From contig JANTQF010000018.1 of the NCBI GenBank assembly GCA_032988165.1, forward strand, positions 124,001-188,000: DNA of 64,000 nucleotides, written 5' to 3'. Under the pieces are notes generated by a model. It made no database searches, was not told the origin of the DNA, and was given only the letters and a program-made list of their open reading frames with translations. The position numbers were made by a program, and so were the translations under genes. Positions 11,729 to 21,575 of the stretch are shown here, piece after piece. The DNA comes from Emmonsiellopsis sp. PD_33. Lineage: Eukaryota; Ascomycota; Eurotiomycetes; Onygenales; Ajellomycetaceae. Position 1 is the first letter of the stretch; each line of letters begins with the position of its first letter.

Positions 11729-11739
11729 CGGAGGGTCCG
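11729..11739. promoter_or_regulatory. Putative activator site CGGAGGGTCCG
   Basis: CGG-N5-CCG; the reverse complement of the site at 15049-15059. Located in the regulator's own promoter. Confidence 0.6.
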
Positions 11740-11790
11740 CTGGGGATTCTTATTCCCTCCGCATCCTGAGGCAGAATTGCGGATTCGCCA

Positions 11791-11801
11791 CGGGGGGTCC
11801 G
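11791..11801. promoter_or_regulatory. Putative activator site CGGGGGGTCCG
   Basis: CGG-N5-CCG differing by one base from the 11729 site, 62 bp away in the regulator's own promoter. Confidence 0.5.
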
Positions 11802-12497
11802 AATCTCGCTGGACCCCACGGCGGTACAAGCTGAACCAGTCACAGCAAAAGCATTGGCATGTCCGGGGGCTGACATCGGTGTGGGGAGAGGATATCCAGA
11901 TAGCCGCGGCGAGTTGGGAAATTATTCGCCACTATTCGTTCGGTCTTGAAGTCGTGGTTGGCGATGGAGCTCGCTGGTTCAGGTGGATTGTAATTTGTTG
12001 ATAACCGGCGGCTTGGCAGTTCATCCACTTGGTTATCAAAAACGACAACTATTTCCTCGAATCCCCACAAAAATGGCCGTGAAACTGGGGAATACTAAGA
12101 CAAAACCATCCTTCCAAGGTTCGAGAACATATCATACCGTGGATGTTCTTAGTTGTATCTGGCCGCATGGGTGTGAAATCCCCTGTCTCGCCCCTATCTT
12201 CCCCCACGATTTGATATACTTTCGCTGAGAAGAAAAGCCTGGAATGATCAATTAAAGACCCACTCCTGCTATCCGTGAAGAGTCACCGTGATTACTACTA
12301 GTACTTATGATCAGATAGCATGGGAATCATTGAATTGCGGAATGTAGTAATATTATGGGTAGTATAACTGTTTGTCAGGTTCTGTTTAACCCTATGCTGA
12401 TAGACCTTCTCAGAGGAATATTAACAAAATATTCAAACGTAAGCACAATGGCTTGCTAACTGAATATCAGAATCAAATACATATATATCTGACAAGT

Positions 12498-14391
12498 CTA
12501 AACCGTTTCTTTCTCCGAGGTACGGGAGATATCCTTCTCAAGTCCGACGCCAACAATCCCGTTGCCCAATCTGATTGTGTCGATGCTCTCTCCTTCAAAG
12601 AAGCCCTTGGAGGTCGCCATGTATTCCCATGTCTTGGGTGTGTTCTCCCTATCCTCCGGATAGATGGGCGGAGGGAATATCACGCAGCCAGCATAGTAGA
12701 CTCCCGAACCCACAAGAAAACTTAGCAAGAACCCCATCTTGTACATGTCCTTGCTGGCCTGGTTGGTCAGGCTGGGTTTCATAGCACCAGCCACGCCGTG
12801 AATCACGAACGCAGTACCAGCAAGCCAGGCCACAATGGCACGAAGGTTCCAACCCTTCCAGTAGGTGTAAGGAGTACCTGGCTCGCAGCTGTACAGCGAT
12901 GGGAGGTGCAGATTGCCGCGACGAACAAGCCAGTAGTCGACAACCATGATACCGCAGATGGGCATCAGGAAGACGGTGTAAGACGAAAGGAACGTCAAGA
13001 AGCTACTTGCGTTGGCAATGATCTTCCAAGGGAAAAACAAGGCACCCAGGATACCACAGATGATCTGGCCACGAACAATGTTGATAAACCGTGGCAGAAG
13101 ACCGGCCATATCGGCACCTGCTGGAAGGGCGTTGGTGCCAGCATTGGTGGCCAGGATAGCAAGGACCATTCCCTAGATGGAGTTAGCTTTTTGAACGTAT
13201 AAAAATGGGAGCTGGGTAACAATATCTAGAGGGACTCACGACGCAGGCAAAGAAAATACCGGCACGGGCACCCGAGCCCCAGTATGCCGTCAGGATCGCG
13301 TCGTAGAGGTCCCACACATTCCAGTAGGAGGCACCCAAAAACCCCTGGGCAGCGCTGGTAGTTCCGGCGCTGAGGAATATGACCAGCAACTTGCTAATAT
13401 AGATACCGAGGGTTTGAGACCAGGTTGCCTGAGACGGCTTTTGTGCATAACGGGCAATATCGGGCTGGTTGATCAAGATAGGGCATAGAGCAGCGCAGAC
13501 GGAGTTGATGGCCGAAATCATGGGCCACACAAGCTCCGAACCAGAGAGAAAGACCTGGCCCTTGAAGTCAAAGCTGCCGAGTGAGCCGTGGTTCTGGTGG
13601 ACGCACCATCCCAGCACAGCAAAGAGAGCGATAGTGCTGTAGAACGCCTTGACGACGAAGATATGTCTTAGCACAGTCGGGTGTACAAACATCAGACCCA
13701 TCTGGAAGAACCAGAAAATGAAGAAGGCCAACAGATTGGCGCTGGTGATACCAGCGTCGGCGGGAAGGTGATTAGGGAAATTGTCCCAGGCTGTGCCGAA
13801 GATGCATCGCAGCACAATGGCCATCAGCCTTCCGCCATAGTAGAGGTTGGTCGAGAAGTAGATGACTGCCACAGCGCCACGGACGAAGATGAAGAGCTTG
13901 GCGCCACGAGGCCCAGAAGATGAACGCGTGATGACGGGGAATCCAACGTGGTATTTCGTCGCACCACGGGAGTTGAGGATGACAATGATGGACAGGATGG
14001 TAGACGCGATTGCCGCCGCAATGAAAGTGTGCCACCACCGCTAGAAGCTTCATTAGAATACATCCCTTGCTTGCAGGAATTCCTCAACACTCACCAAGCC
14101 AATGGTAGCGAGAGAAGCACCAAGATTGTAACTAGTCGGCGAGAAGGTGGTCGTCAGGTAGTATGTGAAAAAGTGAATCCACCCCCATGATTGTTGTTCT
14201 GTCATATATTATTAGAATCCTCATCGCCCGTCTTGGGGAGAGAAAAGCCAAAACAGAGACTTACCAGGTTCCGTTGGGAGCAGATCCTCGTTGTAAGCGC
14301 CCTGCCCGCCGTCAACTTCTTTCGTCTCGATGGCCTTAAGGAAGGCCCTCCGCGAGGAGAATGCGTCTTTTGTTCGTGTAGCCCAGGTCAT
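12498..14391 (-). CDS. NCS1-family permease (uracil/allantoin-type nucleobase transporter)
   Basis: Exons 14391-14265, 14198-14095, 14040-13240 and 13172-12498 give about 568 aa, usual for fungal Fur-type NCS1 carriers. Family landmarks: LLPTEPEQQSWGWIHFF at the N-terminal gate, the TSYNLGASLATIGL helix, ILNSRGATKYHVGFPVITR, MSxI-like ANLLAFFIFWFFQ, SxDIARYA-type ILINQPDIARYA, and MPICGIMVVDYWLVRRG in the C-terminal part. About 12 membrane helices; plasma-membrane proton symport of a nucleobase, hydantoin or allantoin-like compound is expected. It is divergent from the TauD gene across a promoter holding three CGG-N5-CCG sites. It is the probable uptake step for the cluster substrate; specificity cannot be decided by eye. 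Confidence 0.92.
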
Positions 14392-14585
14392 TATGTGAAA
14401 ACCGACTGAATAGCTACAGAAAAGGAAAAGGGATTCAACGAGTGGAGAGACTGGGGGCAGCCCCAGGTTTATGACAAAAAGGAAGACCAGCTTCCAGTGG
14501 CCTGGGCTGGATTTCCCCAGCGAGGCGAGCAGATAGGGCCTTTGGCCAAGCCGAACGGCCTCGTAGTAGCGGCTCCAGCGCCATG

Positions 14586-14618
14586 GATAAGGGATAACTA
14601 GTAGTTAGCAGATAGATA
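14586..14618. promoter_or_regulatory. Clustered GATA motifs, possible nitrogen-regulator (AreA) sites
   Basis: GATAAGGGATAA followed within 15 bp by GATAGATA. Closely spaced GATA motifs in permease promoters are classic sites of GATA-type nitrogen activators in filamentous fungi. They sit about 200 bp from the permease start. Confidence 0.4.
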
Positions 14619-14898
14619 CGCATTCTATACAGACGCGACGAAGCGGGTTGAACCCCTCTTTTGAACCTAAAATAATCAGGTATCTTTGTGTTTGTCAAGC
14701 CATCCAATGATAATATAATATATTGACAGAGATATGCTCCCCCAGACAAAACTGCCGACCGAGAGAGATATGGCACCAAGAGGTGGAAGCTCCGGGGACG
14801 CGGGGAGTCAGAAGTTGATAAATGGGGGTCTATATACCCCAAATCCCGGCTCGGCCCCACAGTTCGCGCCAAGTCTGTCCTCCGATGCCGAGAGCGCA

Positions 14899-14909
14899 CG
14901 GAGCCTCCG
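14899..14909. promoter_or_regulatory. Putative activator site CGGAGCCTCCG
   Basis: CGG-N5-CCG; the same 11-mer as 18458 and the reverse complement of 7867. Confidence 0.65.
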
Positions 14910-15010
14910 AGGACGCGCGGAACACCCGAGATCGGCACCGACTGCAGCCACGGCATCGTGCCGAGCCCGAACTCAGGGGCTGGCATGGATCAGGTTTCTG
15001 CATGCTGGGA

Positions 15011-15021
15011 CGGTGTCTCCG
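15011..15021. promoter_or_regulatory. Putative activator site CGGTGTCTCCG
   Basis: Variant CGG-N5-CCG site, keeping the CTCCG half shared with 14899 and 15049. Confidence 0.45.
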
Positions 15022-15048
15022 AAAGTCTGGGGGTTCGATCAGTCTGTC

Positions 15049-15059
15049 CGGACCCTCCG
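15049..15059. promoter_or_regulatory. Putative activator site CGGACCCTCCG
   Basis: CGG-N5-CCG; reverse complement equals the 11729 site in the regulator promoter. 275 bp before the dioxygenase start. Confidence 0.6.
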
Positions 15060-15333
15060 ATGGACAGCAGCTTGTATTTGCAGAGGAACTGATGGAACTT
15101 GTTGGTGTTCGAAATTGGATCATGGATGCCAGTGTTATTCGCATAGCTACCGAAGAGCTCCTTATAAATCCGTGCTCGCAACTGATCCATGCTAGAAAAG
15201 TCATATCAAGACAAACCACAGCATCTAAACAATCTATATTAAAGCATCTATCTCCCTGAGCCACTCATTCGAGCACTTCCGCGCCTCCAATACCCAGACT
15301 TTCGCACTATTCACTTTCAACACACCGACAAAA

Positions 15334-16470
15334 ATGTCCATCGGAACCGGACCCCAATCGTGGAAGGCGGCAGATGTCCAGAACGGCAACTCATGGGTTC
15401 TACGCTTAACCCCTGAGGAGGTCGAGGGCTTCCGCACCGCACTGGCCTACGCCAAAGCGAATCCCAAACCCCTCCTCGACATGACACAAGCCGATTACCC
15501 CCTCCCAGAAGCCTCCAAGAAAGCCCTTGAGCGCGCCATTGCCACAACCCAAGCCCGTTGGGGCATGTGTCTTGTTAAGGGTTTCCCGGTCGATGAGTGG
15601 ACAGAAGAAGACATGCGTGTCGCCTACTGGGGCATGGGTCTTTACATGGGCGTTGGCCGCACTCAGAACCGCGCCAGCGAGGTGATCAACGACGTGAGAG
15701 ATGCCGGCGGCAGCTACAAGGTCAAGGGAGGCCGTGGATACAACACAAATGCCGGCCTTGATTTCCACCAGGACTCAGCCGACGTGGTGGCTCTTCTATG
15801 CCGCCGCACAGCCAAGGAGGGAGGCACTTCGAAAGTCATGAGCAGCATTGCCCTGCACGACCGCGTCGCTGAGCTACGTCCCGATCTTATCCCCGTGCTC
15901 CAATCGAACACCTGGTTCCACAGCTTCCAGGGCGCCCAGGATCCCACCCAAGCTCCCTACTACCGCTGCCCCATCATGGGTACAAGTGGCGGCTATTTCT
16001 GCGCCCGCTCCAACCGCAAAAACACAGTTGCCGCCCAGAGAGACTTCCCCGAAGTACCACGACTTACCACACAACAGGAGGAAGCCCTCGACCTTTTCGA
16101 CACCATCATGCCCACCGACGAGTACTGTTATACCATGGAGCTGGAGCGTGGCGATATGCAACTACTTAATAGCTTCGTGACACTCCACTCGCGCACACCC
16201 TTTGAAGATTACGACCTGCCAGATGAGAAGCGTCATCTCATGCGCCTCTGGCTCTCCATCCCCTCGTCACAGCCCCTTCCCGCTGAGTGGGCGGAGTACT
16301 GGGGTGACGTCCGCGCTGGCGCGGTCCGAGGTGGTGTCCGGGGGAGCGCCATCACTGACGCCTTCCTGCAGTACGAGAAGCGCCAGGCTGAGGCTATGGG
16401 TATGCCTTTGACCGGCTTCAAAGCGATTGTGACGCAAGAAGAGATGAATAAGATTGTGGCGGCGAATTAG
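15334..16470 (+). CDS. TauD/TfdA-type Fe(II)/2-oxoglutarate dioxygenase
   Basis: Single exon, 378 aa. The facial triad is visible: H-x-D in LDFHQDSADV (residues of about 145-150) and the distal His in SFVTLHSRTPF, followed by RHLMRLWLS, whose Arg should bind 2-oxoglutarate. Length and architecture fit the fungal clavaminate-synthase-like/TauD superfamily, which hydroxylates small substrates with release of CO2 and succinate. It is cytosolic by appearance. No intron interrupts it, unlike its cluster neighbours. Divergent from the permease and next to three putative activator sites, it is probably an oxidative step in the cluster pathway. A sulfonate dioxygenase role is possible, but the neighbours (NCS1 permease, amidase, cyclic-amide hydrolase) point more to an N-containing substrate. 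Confidence 0.9.
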   Translation: MSIGTGPQSWKAADVQNGNSWVLRLTPEEVEGFRTALAYAKANPKPLLDMTQADYPLPEASKKALERAIATTQARWGMCLVKGFPVDEWTEEDMRVAYWGMGLYMGVGRTQNRASEVINDVRDAGGSYKVKGGRGYNTNAGLDFHQDSADVVALLCRRTAKEGGTSKVMSSIALHDRVAELRPDLIPVLQSNTWFHSFQGAQDPTQAPYYRCPIMGTSGGYFCARSNRKNTVAAQRDFPEVPRLTTQQEEALDLFDTIMPTDEYCYTMELERGDMQLLNSFVTLHSRTPFEDYDLPDEKRHLMRLWLSIPSSQPLPAEWAEYWGDVRAGAVRGGVRGSAITDAFLQYEKRQAEAMGMPLTGFKAIVTQEEMNKIVAAN

Positions 16471-16922
16471 AAACCTCCGGGGCTTGGTTGGATAGAACGG
16501 GGGTTTGGGAGTTTTATGTATATAGACTTAAATAATGATTGAATTGTTTTGTTTCTTCCTCGTGCTGTCATGTGTTATTGGATTTTTTATTATAAACTGC
16601 CCTGGGGCGATATGTCTTGGGGGAGACGACGCATTTTTGAATGTGTTGCTGCACTCCACACCCTCAAGATCAATCTTACAAGGCAGTCTGCCGCCGAGAG
16701 AATTGGGTCTGTAAAGACTGCAATAGAACGATGATCAAAGGAATTAACTTGCACAAGGCTCATCGAAGAGAACGAGCCTTTTTCAAGAGGCATGTAATTT
16801 GATCGCAGAGTATGCAAACCCAAAGAAAATATAAAAACACCAAACAACTCCCATCAACCTATATAGAGCGTAGCTCATCTATGCCGTGCAGCTATGCCTA
16901 TTTTGTTATATATTTCGTGAAT
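16471..16922. other. Convergent intergenic region
   Basis: 452 bp between the convergent dioxygenase and lyase genes; presumably 3' UTRs. Nothing else seen. Confidence 0.5.
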
Positions 16923-18191
16923 TCATGCGCCATCGGTGAATGATACGCCTCCCGCAAGACGATCTATTTCCATCTCCCTCTGCAACCCCATAACATCGAA
17001 GAACCCCCTTGGGTCCAGACCTTGTGCCTCCGCATCGTCCTTGCCGGTCTCCATGAGATACTTATATGCGCGTCGAATGGTGTGTAAAACTGACTTTCCC
17101 GCGGCACCAGGGTAGATGGCAAGCTACCTGGGTATTAGACTGGATTCCCGTGAAGGGAGTGGACAATTGCAAAACTAACCTTTACTCCCCACTCTCCCAA
17201 TTGCTCTGGTGAAAACCATGGTGTTTTGCCGAGGGAGACCAGATTTACCATCAGCTAGGTTACGTTAGTATCAACTATTCGTAGGCGGATGGATAGGGGT
17301 TGGACTAACTGGCATTGGTGAAAGGACTTTGACGGCATTCTTGATCTGCTCTTCTGTCTCAATCGCTTCCAAAAAGCCCATGTCGGCACCGCACTCTCGT
17401 GCTGCGACAAGCTGCAATAGATTGTCAGGCACAGTGCAATATGTCAGGGATTGCCCAGCATTCAAGGCAAACGTACTCTAGCAAGTGCAGCATCATATCC
17501 CTCAACTGCCAGCGAATCCGTCCTCGCGATAATAACAATGTCACTGCCGCCGTAAATTGAGTCCCGCCCAATCACACACGCGCGGATTCTAGACTTCCAG
17601 GTTCTTTTGACGGGTGTGTCAGTTATCAAGCTCGCCGTCCAAGGCCAAGGCGATAGTTCAACTCACTCCATATCCACGACTTCCTTGCCCTTCAAGTGGC
17701 CACATCGTTTATTTGATACTTGGTCTTCAATATGGAAACCCGCCACGCCGCATGAATCATACATTTGCACCATGCGTGCGATGTTTGGCGGCGAGCCGAA
17801 ACCGACGTCCGCGTCCGCGATAAGCGGGATCCGCGGGTCGATATTTGCAATCATCTGTGCATTCTGTGCGAAATCGTTGAGCGATGCAAACGCGAGATCC
17901 GCTCTCCCCAGTCGTGCTGCTGTGGTCATAGACCCGCCTTGGTACTGGGGATAGATCAGCTATGCACAAACAGCATTTATTGTCCGTTGGGACTACGAGG
18001 GGGGTGGAAAATGCGTCGGGACATACCATGACTTGGAATCCTTGCTCGATGGCAACGCGCGCGCAGAGGCCATCGTACACCCCCGGGGCCTGGATACATA
18101 CACCAGGCTGAGATAGCAGCTTTCGCAGCCGCGTCGCAGGCTTCATGTACTGTTCGGTAGTGGTGCTGGCCATTGTCATTTTTGTTTCCAT
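16923..18191 (-). CDS. PEP mutase / isocitrate lyase superfamily C-C lyase
   Basis: Exons 18191-18027, 17959-17667, 17603-17477, 17411-17310, 17254-17180 and 17123-16923 give about 320 aa. A second ATG at 18173 could also start it. Signatures: the substrate loop PGVYDGLCARVAIEQGF, metal-binding PLIADADVGFG, HIEDQ, the catalytic Cys motif NKRCGHLKGKEV, and VIIARTDSLA. These match 2-methylisocitrate or 2,3-dimethylmalate lyases and relatives that cleave a C-C bond in a 2-hydroxy-dicarboxylate; carboxyPEP phosphonomutases are less likely with the KRCGH motif. It would release a small keto or dicarboxylic acid at the end of a ring-degradation route. A CGGAGCCTCCG site lies about 270 bp upstream, so I place it in the cluster regulon. 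Confidence 0.88.
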
Positions 18192-18457
18192 TTTTACCGT
18201 CTGACGTTATATAAAATAAATTCGCAGAGACTTCGAGGTTAACTTTTCTCCTGCAATGGTATATTCGTTAACATATATTCGTGGCGCGCGAGAGATGATT
18301 ATTCATTTAGCAATATCCCAAGGTAGCTAGATGTGACTTCGGAGGAGAATAATGAGTAGCTACCCCACACTCCGAACAGCATGCCGAATATCGCGGGATC
18401 CAGCCAAACGATTACAAACTTGCTGGACAAAGAATTGTGGGCTTTGGGTTCTTCTAT

Positions 18458-18468
18458 CGGAGCCTCCG
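18458..18468. promoter_or_regulatory. Putative activator site CGGAGCCTCCG
   Basis: Exact copy of the 14899 site, about 267 bp upstream of the lyase start codon. Confidence 0.6.
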
Positions 18469-18807
18469 GCCTGGTACGCAGGGTGGAATCCACAGTGGAT
18501 TCTCTGTTCGAGATATCCATTCTAATGAAATAATGAACAGACCTGGGGATATGATAGATAAAAGTTGATATATCTCTGAACTCTGAATATTCGGCATTTT
18601 GACACCGTAGGACAGTTCTCATGAAGAGATGAAAAGAAATGGAGAGAAGTCGGCCAACAACTTGGGATAGGAGTAAGAGCACTGGCACTAACTCGCTTAT
18701 TTAGTTAACCAAGTTAACCAGTTAGCGGAACAACATTAATAAAGTTTGCAAGCTGATAGCTAGGATAACTTATCAATAATTGACTACCATATTGACTGTC
18801 AAAAGCA

Positions 18808-18920
18808 CTCGAGACAGCCACACCCATCATGCTGCTTCTGTCGGTTCGTATGTTACGCATAGGACCCAAGTTGGTCCTACAGCAAGGAAGGGAATTGGAC
18901 ACATCAAGAATCGGCATCCC
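18808..18920 (+). repeat. Dispersed ~110-bp repeat, copy 2
   Basis: Starts CTCGAGACAGCCAC like copy 1 at 5351 and shares the same ordered blocks with indels. It lies about 640 bp beyond the 3' end of family member E. Confidence 0.5.
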
Positions 18921-19559
18921 GGTAGGGAGAGGGATATGTCCAAGAACTGGCGGCATCAATCAGTAGTAGCTTTACATGTTGAGCATCATTTGCAAGCATC
19001 CGGTTTCATGGTCCCCTACCCCTTGCATGCAGATTTCTCCCCCCGGATCAAATTTTGGTAGTGGTAATGCAGAAGGGCTAATATTTGCGACTATCGGCTG
19101 GCTACAGGAAGAACCACACATCCCATTATTCGTGACTATTTCCCAAGTGCACGGGTTCATGAGAGCAGATTTCAAGGATTCTCGATGTGCAGGAGGTAGA
19201 TCAGGTATTGATTGTCCAGTGTTCTCCAATCGGGTAGTCATCAAAGTCGAACGGCATCTCCATCTCACCGCCGGATTCAAAGCACCTCCTCTATCATAAG
19301 TCACAAAAACATGAAGCAATTTGGCTTGCAGCCTCCGATAAACAGGATGCAGCTCGCAGAAAATCAAGATAAGAAATCAACAAACAAGTTCTGCCCTTTC
19401 CAAGCCGTCTGCGGTATCCAGTTGACAACCGTTGTCACCCCCTCCACCGATGTGGTGTACCATTGCTGGGAGACGAAATCAGTATAAAACGGTGCAATCA
19501 AGAGAAGGACGAGCAAGTACCAATCGGAAGCACAATTCAGGCGTTCGAGGAGCCTGGGA

Positions 19560-20010
19560 TCAACCAGTCTCCGATTTCACGGTGGCCGCAGCCATCATCT
19601 CCTCCTTAACATCTTCTTTGACCTCGTCTTTGGCCCCGGCGGGTGCACTCTTCGCCTTTGGAGTTCTAGGCTTGCGGGGCTTCTTGGTAGGGGTCTCTTC
19701 GGTTCCGTCTGCGTTTTTGGCCTTGCGTTTTCCGCTCTTTGGTGTGGTTGCTCCGGCTTCGCTTGCTGGTGCCAGGGGGGTCACCTTTTTGATCTTTGCG
19801 AAATGCTGGCTGCAACTCGGTTAGTATGGTGTTTTGTGATCGGGCGCAACGGAAAAAAATGTCGATATTGAGAGGGTTAACATACCGGCAGGATTCAGCA
19901 GTAAATCCCTCCCCCATTGCTTCTGCAACACGCGCCCAGTCAGGCTTGGTGGCAGGGTCAATCACATTGAGCAGAAGGGCCCGATCGGAGCTATCATTCC
20001 ACACACCCAT
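19560..20010 (-). CDS. Small nuclear Myb/SANT-like protein (family member E)
   Basis: Exons 20010-19886 and 19809-19560 give about 124 aa. The N-terminus is the clearest Myb-like repeat of the five: MGVWNDSSDRALLLNVID, KPDWARVAEAMGEG, FTAESCRQHFAKIKK, with Trp, LLL core and a recognition-type third helix. The C-terminal half is Lys/Pro/Ala rich (SGKRKAKN, TPTKKPRKPRTPKAK) and ends with a VKSETG motif. It has one intron where members B-D have two, and it stands alone 15 kb from the array, so it is an older relative. Nuclear DNA or chromatin binding is inferred. Confidence 0.82.
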
Positions 20011-21575
20011 TGTCGCGGTTGAGGGGCAGATCTACTCAAGATCTGAGTAAATTTTGAATGCTGGTGTACGTATTGGGATGTGGAATGGCAGAAGGGGTGT
20101 CAACAAGCAACGTTGGGAGACGTTGATGAATGAGTTGAGAAGTGTTGTGAAGGATGTTGTGAAGGAGAGAATAAGAGAAGGTTAATGATGAGAGAAGCAA
20201 AGTGAGCAGGCAAATAACAATAAATACAGGGGGCACAGTGAATTTATGCGCACAAAGAAGGTAAGCAGACTCAGTTGCTGTGGGAAAGTAACAACACAGG
20301 GAATCATGCAGTTCTCTCTGGAGTCCACAGCACATAAAGTCTGGTCTGTCATGAATCTGGTTCCCCTGGGTAGTAGGCTCTAGAAGATAAAAGAATGCCA
20401 TGTTAAAGCAGTCAATGGCTTGACAAGCAAGGCGGCTCTATAGGTAGAAATACACCGATATATCTAGAATAACCTCTATATATCATGCCTGCCATTGTGG
20501 CTGTCCTTGCCTGGAGGTACCTTTCCTACCCAATGCATACATGATCATTAAGACATAGGATACAATGTCAGATCTGGTATGGCAATAAATTGGGTCCCGG
20601 CAAAGGTTTCTGAGTAAATCGTACAGATATCTTCCGCACCCCAGGGCACTGAGGGCATATCGGCGGTTAGGTGGACATTTTCTCTCCCCGCCTTCGTGTC
20701 CAAAGAACAAGCAGCAACATTCCATCCCTTACTGAAGGATATAGTGATCGATTGAAGGAGACTGCCGCCAAAGTAGTCGAACTAGAACAAGAGAAGTTGA
20801 ATCCAATTTACTCTTTACCCCTGACTCGGCACCCTGTGGCAATAAATTCTCGTATTGCCGACTGCCGGGCGCCAAGAGCCTCAGTGCCGACACTAGGTCT
20901 GTTTAGGTACCCCGAGGCTTGGCATGCCAAGGTTTTTCCCTCATCAAACAACGAACTTGGAATCAAACACACGACAGAACAACAAGAATAAAAACACCTT
21001 ATCTTGACATATCATCGCCCTTTATGATGGCGGATAGCGAGGTGCTACATGTATTCAGCCCTCTGAGTTCCACGTCGTGATGCCCGCATTTTGCGATAGA
21101 CACGGGTTGGATCACATACCGCTTGCTCCAGCCCGCTTGACAAAATCCGACTGCACGCTGTGATGGATTTCAAATAGCGGTCCATGTCGGTTGGCAGCAC
21201 CGGCCGAGTCGGACTGCAAGCCAGCGATGAATGGTCTCTTCGGCCCCTGTTGGTATCCCCCGGCCCTGTCACTCAGTCATCCAGTCATAGTTGGTGGCGA
21301 GCCCCGCAGGGGAACAGTCGGTTAAGTCGGCATGGCTCGAGGTGAGCCGAAAACATATTTTTTCTCGGCTTTGATTTTATCTTTTTGACAATGATAATAT
21401 GGCTTCCTGTCCCCGACTTTTCTCCCAAATTGAAACTTGGAATTGGGTCGCCCATTGCCATCGATTCAGGCTCAAGAACGATCATATTGGCGGTTCCCTT
21501 GGTCCTCCTTGGCCCCCTATATCGTCCCCTCTCCGCTCCCCCTTCTAGAAAGCTTGGTCCATCCACCCTCGGATC
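20011..21575. other. Intergenic region
   Basis: 1.56 kb between divergent gene E and the MFS transporter. Short ORFs (e.g. 20671-20991) have no recognisable features. I see no RNA gene or repeat. Confidence 0.45.

Larger units (their letters stand above)
11678..12497. promoter_or_regulatory. Promoter region of the cluster regulator
   Basis: 820 bp between the regulator start and the NCS1 permease 3' end. Two CGG-N5-CCG sites (11729, 11791) lie 52 and 114 bp before the start codon. No gene seen. Confidence 0.55.
14392..15333. promoter_or_regulatory. Divergent promoter between permease and dioxygenase
   Basis: 942 bp. Contains three CGG-N5-CCG sites (14899, 15011, 15049) and a group of GATA motifs (14586-14618). 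ORFs seen on both strands here have no family features and I do not call them. Confidence 0.6.
18192..19559. other. Intergenic region with a regulatory site and a dispersed repeat
   Basis: 1.37 kb between the lyase promoter and gene E. Holds the activator site at 18458 and repeat copy 2 at 18808-18920. A minus-strand ORF around 18299-18688 is not recognisable and I do not call it. Confidence 0.5.

Noticed and set aside
14435..14986. Long minus-strand ORF in the permease/dioxygenase promoter
   Set aside because: No family features, no start context, and it overlaps the region with regulatory sites; treated as chance ORF.
5872..18191. The cluster as the nicotinate (hxn) cluster
   Set aside because: The hydrolase and amidase resemble that pathway, but the xanthine-dehydrogenase-like hydroxylase and flavin monooxygenases are missing, and an NCS1 permease replaces the expected transporter.
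18299..18688. Minus-strand ORF with a hydrophobic C-terminal segment
   Set aside because: The 76-aa part from the second Met shows one hydrophobic stretch only; no homology is recognisable and the region looks like a promoter.
20235..20252. ACAGTGAATTTATGCGCA upstream of gene E as a fourth copy of the 19-bp element
   Set aside because: It is in the opposite orientation, needs a gap and matches only partly, so it is not listed as a site.
20671..20991. Plus-strand ORF with a coiled-coil-like stretch
   Set aside because: Short, no recognisable domain, no splice partners found; could be chance.
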